Shown here one piece after another: positions 21,562 through 33,935 of a stretch of 64,000 nucleotides of DNA. Origin of the DNA: Thalassia testudinum (Eukaryota > Streptophyta > Magnoliopsida > Alismatales > Hydrocharitaceae); the NCBI GenBank assembly GCA_037157565.1, contig JAZHRO010000002.1, forward strand, positions 39,762,501 through 39,826,500, read 5' to 3'. Each line of letters opens with the position of its first letter. Position 1 is the stretch's first letter. The position numbers and the translations under genes are program-made. The notes below the pieces were generated by a model, which saw nothing but the letters and a program-made list of their open reading frames with translations, did no database searches and was not told the origin of the DNA.

Positions 21562-24500
21562 ATGGCGACGACTCTGAGAGTCCACCCACCTCTCCTCCTC
21601 CCTTCTCCCTCTCAGCACAGCGCAGGGGGTGGGAACCTTCGCATGCTCGCGTCGACTCAGAGGATGGAGAAGCTCCGGCTTCGCACTCCCACCACACCTC
21701 TCCCCGGGTCATCTCGTTGGCCGCGAAGGCTCCGCGCTCTCAACTCCACCCAAGGAGACACCGCGGAGACCACCACCACCGCAGAGGAACCGACTGGAGC
21801 CACCGAGGTGACCGCTCTCTCTTGCTTTGCCTCTGCTACCTCTCTGATGGTTAAGTTCTTCCCATCCATGTGACCAGAAAGTGGATAATATACACGGATA
21901 AGGATGGCGTGCGTTGGATGGGGTTTTTGGTGTCGAGAATCGGTGGGTGTTTTGGATATATGCACGGCAAATATTTAGGGTGTAAAAAATGACGTGAGAT
22001 ACTTAAGATAATGTAACTAAAGGTAATCCACATTCTTTAAGGGGTGGATGATTTGCAATTAAGATACTTAAGATATTTCTAGGGTATTTTTTTGGCATTT
22101 TATCAGTGTTGGACCGCAAAGTTTCCGAGTGAGATTACTGCACCTGCTTGCAGCAACCGGTGCTGGTCGCCTTGGTGAATTTCTTGGCATTCCCCCCACA
22201 GAATGCCCTGTGGTTTGAGGATTTTCTTGGTTGACTTTGAGAAATGAAGATGCATTGATTAGGATGTTGGCCTAGGTAGAATGCCTCCATTAAAAGATGA
22301 TAACTCTCATCTTCAGGGGAGAAGTGAGGTGTCCGCTTCCCCCTAATTCCTTCAGTAATGTCTGGGGACTCGAAGCTGCACCTCCCACTATGGTGATTTT
22401 GGCATCTTATCAGCTGAGCTACCCCAGGCGGGCTAGAATGCCTATATTGCATTGTAGCCTGTTTTCTTTCTTTTAAATGGAGGATGAAAATTATCTTGAT
22501 GAAGAAATCCCATTACTAGCTAATTCATCGTCGAACTATGCTGGGGCTAGTAAGCTAGTGAACTGGATGGTGGGATGTGAAGTGTGTTTCTGAGAGGGAG
22601 TGGAGAGTTTGGATAAATGGTATATGTCTTAGGAATATAAATTGGAGTTTTCCAAGTTTCACTCCGACCAAGGATAAGAGCGAGGTTGTAGAATGACTAA
22701 ATAATCATGAGACAAGTTTTAATTTGTAGAAGTAGAGGAGAAAAGAAGAATTTGGTGTACCCAGGTCACTGTGTGCCCTTTGATCATGGTACATTTATGC
22801 AAGTGCGGCAAACAATCTAGATAAATTAGTCATCTGTTGTATACCATTCATACCATTGAAAACCCCAAGCCTCAATGATATGCGCAATCACTCAAGTTAC
22901 CAAAAATTGATATGAATGACAAACCAATATGCATTCACAGTTGAAGAGCACCATATCAACCAGTTGCGGCAAATATTTCAAGAGCAATCATATGTGCTTT
23001 GTGATTGAAAGTGTCTAGAGATTAATCCCACATCTAAAGAGATTATAGTTAGAAGTGATTGATGAATGGTTTGCCCCCTTGAGTGGATGCTCCCACGTAG
23101 TGTCAAAATGACAACGACCAATTGCCGAGAGGATGAAGTTTGGTCTCCTCATCGCCTGCTGACTTGTCCTTGTTGCAGATCTAAACAAGGCTGGATGAGA
23201 GAGTGTTGCCATGATGTTGGATATCTAAAGCTATTTAAAATGGAATGTGGTTAATAAATGACCGCAACTCTACAATCAATGAGACCATTCATAGAATGAC
23301 TACATATTTTTACAGTTCATGACATTGATCCTTGGAACTTTGGTTAAGTGGCCATTCAGTGCTACCATGTGGTCCTCATTTAATGGAATTTATGTAGACA
23401 TGGTGTAGGAGATGCACCTATTCCTCCATCTGATAATAAATTCCCACTAGGGATTATACAATTCAGTTGCAATTTTGTGGTTAAGCCACTAATCCGGTAT
23501 ATTTGCTCTTTCAAATTAACTTAAAACTATTTGCAAGTGAACTCAGTTGTTTTGACTAGCATTCTTAACTCTCTAACACCCAGTGTGATTATTATATTTT
23601 AGACATTTTTATGTAGATTCCCCTATAAACATTTGACATTACAAATATACCCTTTGTTTCATCATATTTACATATATTTCTCATGGAGTTTATAAGTTTA
23701 TAAATCAACTATATATGAGCCCAATTAACCAATGCCAGGGTTAGTTAATATTTTATAAAGTTGTGGTTCAATAAAATATTTAAAAAATTAAATAAAAGGG
23801 AAATTCTCATTATCTAGATATAGGCATTGCATGATCTCTAAACTATGGTGGATTCATGATTGGTGGAAGGTGGAGTTGGCATTAGTTTCATTAAAATATG
23901 AGAGAAGAAAATTTTTTTTTGGCCTTTTCCATAAAAAAATAGCAAATTTCTGGTTAGAGCTTATATCAAGAGCACCTATATATTAGTTTCATTAAAATAT
24001 GAATAATGAAAAGTTTTTTTTTTGTCCTTTTCCATCAAAAATGGCAAATTTCTTGGCAGAGCTTATATCAAGAGCATCTATGTAATAGATGTCAACTTTA
24101 TGGGGCGATATGTGCAATCTAAATGATTAAGGGGTATCTACGTAATTTCAATAGTTTGTAGAGTCATATGCAAAAATACGTATTTTTTATGATGTAATCA
24201 AGGAATATTTCTTGATCCATTAAAATGCTGAGTTTGTTTTCTACTTTTTTTGTTGATGAGATGTCTGTACATGCATATGAGGTCAAATTATCGTTCTCTC
24301 AACAGATAAAGGTAATTGTGGTGGCCATTAATTGAATCCATGACCATTGATGGAGTAGTCTTGTTTCATATCTAATTTATTATTGGTAGTGTTGCAGAGT
24401 TTATGTGCACTAGTTGAGTGGTAAGCTATCAGCTCCATGTATGCCTTGATTTCTTTTCTATCAAGGAAGTTGAAAAGTTTTAGGTAGTAGTAAGTAAATC

Positions 24501-26516
24501 ATTAAATCTTGATAGAGCATCGTCAGTCCTTAGTCACCGACTGGATTTACTAGACATTCATTGACAGATGGAAGCATATTTCACTTGGCCGATTGCACCA
24601 TCAGGTGGTATGCATCCCCCACAAAAACACACCACACCCTACACACACAACCCAAAAAAGGGGGAAAAAACATCTGAGTTGATCATTTGTGGAATGCCCA
24701 TCCCTATAAAAGTGGATGTAAAGACCTTTCTTGTGGAGACGATTGAACAAAAGTTGTGTGGGTAATTTAAGAAGGAACAAGGTTCTGGGGAATTTCACCT
24801 TGCTCGTGCTTTTTCATTAGGAGAGAATGGGGACTCGTGCAATCTGCATTTTGGCTAGGCCTTGGAATGGTGGAACCAGCTTCTGGGAAAATAAGACTCA
24901 GTCTTTGTGTTGGAATAAGAGAATGTAGAACTAGAGTGTCTTTAGAAATCTATGAAGTTCAGATTTAAGGAAAAGTTTCCCCTCCGATTGATGGGCCTTC
25001 CAATGTTGGTTTACCACAGATTTCAAGTGTTGAATTCTTAAGTTTTAAATCTTGTGATAACACCACTGAATTAACGTAAAAATGTTCCAAACTGGTTTGA
25101 AGACAATTATATCTTTTAAGAAAATTACATATATTTTTTCTAATTACTGGAAACCCTCCCAAGCTCCACTCCTGAAATATAAATCAACACAATCTGCTTG
25201 CCACAATATACAATGTGCATGAAGCTTCTAATTGCATATTGTTTGATGTGCTGCCAAACATTTCACACGATGTGTTCTCTCACAAATTTTTTTTGTTCCC
25301 CTTAAATGCATAATGCATAATGCATAATGCATATTTGTACACAGAATCTTGTCTTAATTATGTCATTGTACTTTCTTTAGAGCGTAAACTGTTATCATTT
25401 TATTAACTGGAGTCAAGATCATCTCTAGTCTAAGATTGTATGATCAGGCAATATACTCGTTTGTTTCTGTTTGTAACTTCCATCCTGCTTCCCCTGCTGC
25501 AAGCTAAAGGAAATACCTTCAAGGGTTCTTGAGATCATCATCCATAAAAAATTCTCTCTGCAGGAAGCTTCTGAGGTGGAGGTCGTGGATAGTGATGAAT
25601 TCAAAGCACCAAATGATTCTGCTTCAGCTCTAATGACATTATTGCAATCATATAAAGCAGCAGTGACCGACAATAACAACAGCAGAATTTCAGAGATTGA
25701 GTCATCTCTACATTCCATTCAAGAGGAGAAGGATACACTAGCAGCAAAAATATCTCTATTATCTTTAGATCTTACAGCTGAAAAGGATAGGGTTCTTCGC
25801 ATCTCTGCTGACTTTGACAATTTTCGGAAAAGAACTGAAAGGGAACGCCTTTCGCTGATGACAAACGTTCAAGGGGAGGTGGTAGAGAAATTACTGCCTG
25901 TGTTTGACAATTTTGAAAGAGCCAAGGATCAGATCAAGGTAGAAACTGAGAGAGAAGAGAAGATTACTAACAGTTACCAGAGCATTTACAAACAGTTCCT
26001 TGAGGTTCTGAACTCATTGGGTGTTGAAGCTGTGGAAACAGTTGGCCATCAGTTCGATCCTATGGTAAGTTTCTTAGTTATTGTTTTAATTTGCAAACTA
26101 TCACGCTTATGCACTTTCTCAAGATGTAAACGATCATTTGGCTGGACTACTGATCCCTCTTGCCAAATGATAATTACAGTGCAATTTCAAGGACTTCACA
26201 TCAATTTTCCTTCTTGTTGATAAAATAGGAAGAAGATTAATAGAAAAAGGGATAACCATAGGAATTAGTTCGAACTTCTTTTACATGTCTGTTTTTCTTG
26301 TGCAAGCTTCACGATGCAATCATGCGCGAGCACTCAACGGAGTTTGAGGAGGGAATTGTGCTGCAAGAATTCTGCAAAGGATACAAACTGGGTGAAAGAC
26401 TCCTACGCCCTGCCATGGTGAAAGTATCTGCAGGACCAGGCCCTACAAAGGAGGGCTCAGAAACCCATACTGAAGCAGCGGACGATGACATGCAAACAAG
26501 CACACTGAGGACGTGA
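21562..26516 (+). CDS. CGE1: Chloroplast GrpE co-chaperone (CGE1-like), three exons
   Basis: Predicted exons 21562-21807, 25564-26064 and 26307-26516 (TGA) join in phase 0 to a 318-residue protein. Donors are GAG|GTGACC and ATG|GTAAGT; acceptors are TCTGCAG and GTGCAAG. Residues 1-82 are a Ser/Thr/Arg/Pro-rich region without acidic clusters at its start, as expected for a plastid transit peptide. Exon 2 gives the long N-terminal helix/coiled coil of GrpE (EKDTLAAKISLL, DFDNFRKRTERER) and the four-helix region (EVVEKLLPVFDNFERAK). Exon 3 gives the beta domain (LHDAIMREHS, FCKGYKLGERLLRPAMVKVS). GrpE releases ADP from Hsp70; the plastid form serves stromal Hsp70 in folding and import. Length matches the family. 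The start is the first ATG after the TATA box. Exon 1 is the least certain part because intron 1 is 3.76 kb; a mitochondrial paralogue is less likely from the core sequence. Confidence 0.85.
22287..22435 (-). mobile_element. tRNA-derived SINE in intron 1 of the GrpE gene
   Basis: On the minus strand the element begins GCCCGCCTGGGGTAGCTCAG, with an A-box TAGCTCAGCTG (22413-22423) and a B-box GCTTCGAGTCC (22366-22376) at tRNA-like spacing, and ends with a short T-rich tail (TCTTTTAATGG). It is flanked by a perfect 10-bp direct repeat, TAGAATGCCT, at 22277-22286 and 22436-22445. Length 149 bp, typical for short plant SINEs. Confidence 0.8.
23881..24084. repeat. Tandem duplication of about 101 bp in intron 1
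   Basis: Two adjacent copies (23881-23981 and 23982-24084), both starting ATTAGTTTCATTAAAATATGA and sharing a TTTTTTTT run and AGAGCTTATATCAAGAGCA. They differ by several substitutions, so the duplication is not recent. Confidence 0.8.
25309..25333. repeat. ATGCATA microsatellite
   Basis: Short tandem run of TGCATAA units in intron 1, about 230 bp before exon 2. Confidence 0.7.
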
Positions 26517-27520
26517 ACAATGGCAAGGCTGCTTAGAGATCATGCGCCATTGGGTGGGAGCACTGTGTATCATTTTGGCATGGATTCTGCATTCAAATGC
26601 TGTACGATATCTGGGCTTGTTCAATTAGTTTCTTTTCTTGACATCTTAAAAATAGCAAGAAATTGTGAGAGGGGGAAAATTTTGTCCTGCTTAGCAGCGG
26701 AAGTCACTTCTCTGAGGTAAATTTTGTCTTAAGGGGTGAGATCCTTTGCCTGGCAGTCTGATGCTCTTGATATTTCCAATTTTCCATGCTCTTCGCTCCA
26801 TTAGTGCTTGCATGATTCACACAAGTTCATTTTTGCTGCTTGTTTGTCGTCAGGATGGTCCGTTATTCATATTCTACGAGAAAGGCTATTCAGGCACCTA
26901 GTCAAATTGCAATCTCTTACAAATTACCTGATTGCCTGGGGTAAAAGGTGTCAAGCTTGACAAGCGGTTGCTAATATCATTTTGCTGGTAATATTTGCTT
27001 TGATATGTGATGCTGTAGATGAACGCCGTAGTTGTTAGGGAACATCCTTGTCTCCTTAAATTATGATTATAATTACAAGTTTTTTTATTTTTATTTTTGA
27101 AAGGAAAATTGCACAACAAAGATTTCAGAGGTTGGATTTGATTCCATGCCCTCTGCGGGTTTTTTTGGCAATATCTGTGATTCTTAGGACGTTCGAGAGC
27201 AAATTCGCTTCTACCATTAGTTTTAATTTTTGTCCCTTGAATTTAAACCTTGGCTCATTTTTTGTGGGCATCACGCTAATGAGGAATGAGGAAGAAGAGT
27301 ATCTGAGGAGGAGAGAGGAGAAGATGATCGCAGTTGAGGTGGCTCGATCAGCATATCTTGGGCCTCACTCTACGTATGATCGTGGTAGTTACATAGTGGG
27401 ACAAAAGTAGTTATGGAGGTAACTACTAGCGAGTACAAAGGGGCAATGAGATTCCTCTCAAGTTTATGGCTTCTAAAGAGACAGGTTTTATTCTTTTTAT
27501 TGGAACCATGGCATAGGTTT
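26517..27520. other. 3' flank of GrpE gene and intergenic DNA
   Basis: Directly after the TGA comes about 300 bp likely to include the 3' untranslated region; no clear polyadenylation signal could be fixed. Beyond that nothing recognisable until the copia remnant. Confidence 0.4.
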
Positions 27521-27529
27521 GTTATGCAG

Positions 27530-28030
27530 TGACTGATGTCAAGTTGTTGCTAGTGACTTGGCGAGGATATTTGCCAGCTGCTTATTTATAGGAATGTATT
27601 GAACTCGAATATCCTTTTGCATTACTCATTCACGCACAAAATGGTAGTCACTCACAACATATTTTGTGCATGAGTGAAAAATGAGGCTATTGGTCACGTA
27701 CCTGGCCCGTATATCACGGGAATAAATTGTTGAGGCAGCTAATTTTGGATGTTTAAGTTCTTGAAGCAGGGATTGGAGCCAAAAAAAACATAAAAAATGG
27801 TATTAGCAATGGCATGGTATCCTGCTTTGGCAAAGGACTTTGCAAACGGCATGTTGTTTCTTGCAACTCCAAGGAATTGGCGCGTGCCCCATGAATATAA
27901 TTAAAGGCAGTAGTGCTTGTTCTATCATCAGGTGCGCGGGAGAGCGTGTCAACCTTGGCGTCAAGAATGGCAGGAGAGCACCAAACTCTGCCATGGCAAC
28001 TTGTCCCCATCATGTAGATGTAGATCATCG
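27530..28030 (-). pseudogene. Ty1/copia RNase H fragment
   Basis: Minus-strand broken frames show the C-terminal copia RNase H order: SRAPDDRTSTTAFNYIHGA, then a degraded EAEYHAI segment, then HFVRE, QKDIRVQYIPINKQLANILAKSL. These correspond to the conserved copia blocks (SPDDRRST, EAEY, DxHFxRE, VxYxPTxxQxADxxTKxL). Several frameshifts and a stop are present, with no RT, integrase or LTR nearby. A dead fragment only. Confidence 0.75.
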
Positions 28031-28257
28031 CTTCGGCTTTTGTGGATAATTAAAACACTCTTCTTAATCGACTCATCATTTCGGAAACCAAACCACACCA
28101 AAGCTCACAAATCGACTCACCATCTGATTCCAACAAAAAGCAGAAAACCACAGAATCCAGAACCACCCCACACAGCAAACCACACGGGATCCTCGGGAAC
28201 ATCGAAACCGTACATTTGCATCAGCGCAAATAAAGATGATTATATAATCATAATCAC

Positions 28258-28282
28258 CATATAATAATAATAATAATAATAA
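28258..28282. repeat. ATA trinucleotide microsatellite
   Basis: About eight ATA units immediately downstream (3') of the CHLP gene. Confidence 0.8.
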
Positions 28283-28356
28283 GAAGGTGATGTACTACGG
28301 CACCCAAACTTTCCCCACCTCAGACAGCAGCATTAGTTTACTTTAGTTGAGTTGAA

Positions 28357-29751
28357 TTAATTCGCCTCCATATTCCTGGCCACGAGGCTTCCCAGAACCC
28401 TCGCCCTGAAGAGACAGCCGACGGTCTTCCACGCCAAGCCGACGTCGTCCCAGGGCTCCCCCGGCGCCACCTTCTTGTACAGGTAGCTGTCGAAGGTCCT
28501 CCTCTGCACGTACTCGTCCCCGCACATCTCCACAAGCGCCTCCCACCCCTCGTTGCTCCCGTAGAACACCCTCTGCAGCAGATCCAGGAATCGGAACGTC
28601 CACCTGAACTCCCCGTCCCACCTCCTTAGGTACCAATCCTTCAGGTCCCCCTCCGTCACCCCCCTCCTACCCCGCTCCGACGCCCTCACCACCGCCTCCC
28701 CGCACATCCTCCCCGACCTCGCCGCGAAGTATATCCCCTCTCCCGCGCACTTGGTCACGTACCCCGCTGCGTCCCCCACCAGCGCCACCCTCCCCACCAC
28801 CCTCCTCGGTCTCGGGTGCTCCGGTATCGGGTGGGCCTCCACCCTCACCACCTCCCCACCCTCCAGTCTCTCCCTCGCCCTCTCCCTCACGCCCCTCTGG
28901 TACCTCTTGATCTGCTTCTTCGAGGCCACCGTGCCGGTGCCGACGGCCACATGGTCGCACTTGGGGAACACCCACGCGTAGAAGTCCGGGGACACGTCGC
29001 TGCCGACGTACATCTCGGCGAGGTCCTCGTAGTGGGCCATCTTGGCGGGGGGGAGGCGGACGCGCTCCTGGAAGGCCATGGCGCAGGTGTAGTCGCCGGA
29101 GCCGACGAGCTTGGCGACGCGGCTGTTGGCGCCGTCGGCCGCGATGACAACGTCGACCTCGAGGGCTTCGTGGGCGGTGGTGTTGTGCGGGATGTAGCGA
29201 ACGACGTAGGGGTCGAGGGGGGAGGTGGGCAGGTCGAGGGAGGTGACGAGGGAGGGGAGGAGGTGGGCGCCGCGGGACTGGGCGCGGGAGCGGAGGAAGG
29301 AGTCGAGGACCTCGCGGCGGAGCATGGGGATGTGCTCGTGGGGGAGGAGGGAGCGGCCGAAGTCGACGACGCGGTTGGAGGGGGAGACGATGCGCATGCG
29401 GGAGACGCGGCGGTCGACGAGGTCTGGTGGGAGGGAGAACTCGCGGAGCATGCAGAGGGGGATGGCGCCGCCGCAGGGCTTCGAGCCGGAGGGGGACCGC
29501 TCGAAGAGGAAGGTCTCCACGCCACCGGCGGCGAGGCTCTCGGCTGCGGAGGACCCGGCGGGGCCGCCCCCGATGACGGCGGCGCGGAGGCGGCGGGGAA
29601 GGAGGGGGTTGGTGCTGTTGGAGGAGGAAGAGGAGAAGGAGGAGGAGATAGGCCGGAGGCGGAGGGTCGAGGTTTTGGGTTTGGAGCTCGTGGGGTGCTC
29701 GAGGGGGAGGGTGGGGAGGAAGGGGTGGGGGAGGTGGAGATGGGAAGCCAT
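28357..29751 (-). CDS. CHLP: Geranylgeranyl (diphosphate) reductase, chloroplastic
   Basis: Uninterrupted 464-codon frame. CHLP reduces three double bonds of the geranylgeranyl chain with NADPH, giving phytyl groups for chlorophyll, tocopherol and phylloquinone; it is attached to thylakoid membranes. Residues 1-55 are Ser/Pro-rich (a transit peptide). The FAD dinucleotide motif GGGPAGSSAAE is at 61-71, KPCGGAIPLCML follows at about 84-95, and the second FAD motif GDAAGYVTKCAGEGIYFAARSG starts at 326. Length fits the family (about 460-470). The start at 29751 is chosen because MASHLHL begins a good transit peptide; an upstream in-frame ATG at 29910 would add 53 odd residues. No introns and strong GC bias, which in plants points to a monocot. 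It has no stops or lost motifs and looks functional. Plants can have a second, diverged GGR-like paralogue, so which one this is stays open. Confidence 0.92.
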   Translation of the reverse strand: MASHLHLPHPFLPTLPLEHPTSSKPKTSTLRLRPISSSFSSSSSNSTNPLLPRRLRAAVIGGGPAGSSAAESLAAGGVETFLFERSPSGSKPCGGAIPLCMLREFSLPPDLVDRRVSRMRIVSPSNRVVDFGRSLLPHEHIPMLRREVLDSFLRSRAQSRGAHLLPSLVTSLDLPTSPLDPYVVRYIPHNTTAHEALEVDVVIAADGANSRVAKLVGSGDYTCAMAFQERVRLPPAKMAHYEDLAEMYVGSDVSPDFYAWVFPKCDHVAVGTGTVASKKQIKRYQRGVRERARERLEGGEVVRVEAHPIPEHPRPRRVVGRVALVGDAAGYVTKCAGEGIYFAARSGRMCGEAVVRASERGRRGVTEGDLKDWYLRRWDGEFRWTFRFLDLLQRVFYGSNEGWEALVEMCGDEYVQRRTFDSYLYKKVAPGEPWDDVGLAWKTVGCLFRARVLGSLVARNMEAN

Positions 29752-32700
29752 AGGTGGTGGAGTGAGGAGTCGGTGAGTGTGCACTGGAGCAGCGGAGTAG
29801 GACAAGAGGGAGGTGTGGAGAACTGGATGAGTGTGTGTGGGGGCGGGGGGCGCGTGGGGTGATACAAGAGCTGTGCCTTGGAGGATAAGGGAGAGACGGT
29901 GAGACCTCACCTACGAAAGGGGAAAACATGTTTTTGTAGAATGGAAAAGTTTAAAAAATAAAAAATAAGATTAAAAATAAAATAAAAAAATATATATATC
30001 TTAAGATAAAAAAATTAGATAATTTTTTGAAGTAGGTTGACCCTAGTTTGTAGGTAAAGTAAGGTATCAATGAGATAACTTTCGAAGAAATGTACTAATG
30101 AGATCGAATAAATCGAAATTGAACTCAATCATAATAACTTGAGATCGCACGTAATCCCCACACAAGTAAAACAACATCAAACAAAGAAAAAGAAAATCAT
30201 ACAACTCATGTAAATGAAAACATCCCACAAATCTACACAATGACCCCACAACCTTCGTCATTCGCCCTCGATCTCTCCATCTGCCACAATGCCAACCTTC
30301 GCCGCAAGGCCACCCTATCGAACAGGCCATCAAGCACAATCATGCAAACTATGGTCGTTGGCCGATGAGCGTGAGAGACAAACGTGAGTTACCGATCACG
30401 AGCTTCGACAGAGGCCACCATCGACCATGAACGACCTCAAAACTTCGGTCAATGAGCAAACAAAAGAGGACCAGTGGTGTGACAAGCAACGACGTACGAC
30501 AACCTCGTGAGAAGAACGTCGGTCAAGGCAACATATGACAATCACGAGAAAACGACCGACAAAAGGCATGCGACCTTACATGTCGGTGAGAGCCTCCAAT
30601 TGTCGAAGGTGATGACTTTGGGGAGGAGGAGGTTTTGATGTTGTGGGGGTGGGGGTGGGGGTGGGGGTGTGGGAGCAATCAGTCACCATTGACGATCGAG
30701 GCCCAATGAATAGGGTTTTTGTTCTCTTGAAGGGGGAAGCTGTGGGGGTGAAGGTAAACGTTGCAGACCTTTTTCTCACGGTGGATAGGCTATTGGTCAT
30801 GGTAAAGCCTACTTGAATCATTTTGTTTCGGTTTGAGTAATAAACGAGAGGAAGAGTGAAAGGTAAATGTAATTTAGTGGTAAATTTAGTAAGCGGCACG
30901 GGGCGGGTGAATATTTAAGAAAACAAAATTGAATTGCAAAATATTTAAGAATGGGGAAAGGTCTATGGATGATTTAGTGACTTTTAGTCAACGTTCGTCA
31001 ACTTGCTAGATTTGACAGCGCTTGGCAATAGGTCGTCGAATGATTGAATGGGAGTGTCTGAATAATGCCTGTTTTGGGACTGTTGGGGGTTGTTTTTTTT
31101 TCAATCAACATTGTTTCTTGATCTGTAAGTGGAGTTGTGGCTTTCTGAAGGCAAGTTAATCTCCTTGTATTATTTTGATTGCATGATTTTATGATAATAT
31201 TTCTGGATGCACAATACGGAATCGACAGGTTTGATGCACGTAATCGTATCAATTCTTGGATATTGCTGCATAGTCAAATGTTTTCGTAGTAATTTATCGC
31301 GTCTATAAAATCTCGTAGGAGTAACCGGACGCCAGATTTTTATGAATATAACAAAAGAACGACGATGCTCATCCGAAAAATAACCCGTAAATCTACCACT
31401 GCAAGTTAGTCGGAATTCAAAGTGAGCTACCCTAATGCTAATTGATTACACGTCAAGATGCACCTGAAGTTGTCATGCGACCTTTTATTCCTTCTTTAAT
31501 ATTTTATAAGTTTTTCTAAATATTTATCCCCCTCATGTCCCTTTTCCAAAATTTACCCAACCAGGACGCCTCACCTATTCACCTTCTCTGGCATTAGCCG
31601 ACATTGGCATTCATGATGGTGCGATAAGCATCGGTGACGCTACTGACTATATCCCGCACCATGCAACATATGTCCAGATAGTTTTCAGATTCTTTAAATT
31701 ATTTGAAGTATGATTTGGTATTGTTTGGATGGAAGAAAATAGGGTCTTAAAGAATATCATACCTTTATTTATCCAAAAAAAAAAAGAGCGAAAATAGTGA
31801 ACCACTTTCTTGGAGAGATACGACCAAAAGCTTCAGAATCGACAATTGTCGAAAATTTAAGTTTGGGGTAAAAAGTAAAGAAGTCAAACAGGCATTTAAA
31901 ATTCTACTGAGTATTGGGAAATAATTATACAAAATCTTATAACAATACTCACTGGGCTTCAATTATTTTTTCCTTGAGATCAACACACGTAGTAGGTCCA
32001 CAATAATCACAGAAGGATCAAATAATATGTTCCTAACCCATAATTTCCTGAAAAGCATTACAGATACTCTCATTCTCTCGTTCTTTCACAGTGGATGAAA
32101 TGGTTTTTGGCCGTCAAACTAGGAATATATATTTGGATCTTGACTTTTCTTTTGTTTTAGGGCTAATTCATCTGGAGGATTAAAAAATCTAAATTTTACA
32201 CAATAAAATTTGGACTAATTATCATTTTCAACTACTTTGCAAATAAGACCTAACAGTAGTCTCTATTTATGTAAAATTAGTGTCAGAGACATGGTAGAAA
32301 GTTGGGAAACACATGCTTTACTTAAATTCATCCCACCTGATGTTAGCACTACACAGATTGAATCGACAAAACTTAGGTTTGGGGTTAAGGGATTAAGTAG
32401 GCTACGAAATAGGATGTTAACACCTTCAAAAAGAGTTAAGTAGGTAAGGAAACTTTCCTCTACGAACTACTTTTATCATTGGTAGCAAAAAAAACTGCAC
32501 AACATCAATAGTGGCTTGTAATTAATGAAGTAGAAGCTACAAAGAGGGGGGAAATATAGTGGGGCTCGTTGAAATAATGAACAATGGATTATAATTGATA
32601 AAGTCCAATGCACAAGAAAGCAACGATCCATAATTAGGGTTAGTTTCCGTGAGGGTTATCCTCTAGAAGGAATGGTATTATCTTACGTTGTCATAAAACA

Positions 32701-33935
32701 TGAATTAGTCTAATAGGTGTTAAGTACCAACTATAGTTAAAATAAAGCCCAAGATAAATAGTGGTTATCTCTCGAAAACATGGGATAAGCAATGAGATAA
32801 ATGGAGCCTTGGTGTCTTGCTAGAGTGAAGCGTTCAGGGTTAGTAGTGGTCAAGGGGGTTGAAGGGTGGAAGCAGCTAGAGTATCTTCCTAATGTGATGT
32901 CACACTCTGCAACATCAAATCTTAAGGTTTAGTTTACTTAGAGGGTTAACCTCTCAAGAAAAAGAGGAGTTAACCCCTGTTTACTTACTACTTAACCTTT
33001 CATTTGCTAATCTGGATCTAGCAACTTTAACATGGGTTTGTCTAATACCAGTTTCAACTGGTGTTAGTCAAACCGTATTAAAATTCTACACTACTACTTA
33101 TGTCTCTGACATTCTACATGTTTTATATATCTAACATCACTATCAAGTAAATACCATCAAGGTTAACATCACAATTTAAAATTAATTCAAGTAAACACAA
33201 ACTGATGTTAACACCACACTGCAAGTAAACACAATTACGAGTTAACATCAACTTCACAGTTTTTAACACTACTTTCCTACTCCTTCAAATCAACTAGCCC
33301 TAATAATCTATACATATCTGGAAAAATTTTAGAATTACGTGGGGTGGATTTTGCACACAATTTCGACAGAGTTTTTCATATCTTATTAAATTTTTCCACA
33401 CCTGTATTTATAGAAAAAGATCATACACCACCTACACATCACACACATAGTGGCACATCACCAAAAAAACCACCAACCCATCAGAATATGAAAGTAGAGC
33501 AGAAACATAGTTACCATGCCAACATCACAGGGTTAAGTTATTTAATTACACAAGATCCCTTTCCTATACATCTTTCACCTTATAAGAAGATTTACACACA
33601 ATAAGGGGTCGAGTTAAAAGGGAGTACAATGTAAGATAAGAGTATCACCCATTTATCATATACCCTTATATCTATGGTATCCCCAAAGTTAAAGGAGATT
33701 CCCCAACCCCTCATCTACCATCCTAGAATACCTATGGGTCTATGGCCATTGGGGCAACCAGTAACTCGATATTAAATAAACACTCACTAAAGTCACAGCG
33801 CAATACTAATTATTTTATTTTATCACTTATTTTTATATCTCAATTAAATATCTATTTTCATTTATCCCTGCGATACTTTATTCCGATACAATTTATATCC
33901 GACTACCAAACGCAGTGCACCTCCACCTGCTGCAG
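29752..33935. other. Intergenic DNA between CHLP and the PTC52-like gene
   Basis: About 4.1 kb without a recognisable gene. The first 150 bp contains the CHLP 5' leader (no clear TATA box). A (TGGGGG)n run lies at 30644-30668, and an inverted repeat GAGGGTTAACCTCT/AGAGGAGTTAACCCC at 32941-32977 is followed by recurring AAGTAAACACA and GTTAACATCA units to about 33260, suggesting a decayed MITE. The rest is AT-rich and unremarkable. Confidence 0.4.
30644..30668. repeat. TGGGGG microsatellite
   Basis: Four TGGGGG units; G-runs of this kind can form quadruplexes. Confidence 0.8.

Noticed and set aside
29752..29910. Upstream in-frame ATG giving a 517-residue CHLP.
   Set aside because: The extra 53 residues do not resemble a transit peptide start, the family length is about 460-470, and MASHLHL is a better start.
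28667..29929. Long open frames of 348 to 420 codons overlapping CHLP on both strands.
   Set aside because: They are Pro/Arg/Ser or Gly/Glu-rich shadows made by GC-rich third positions of the real gene and show no protein-family motifs.
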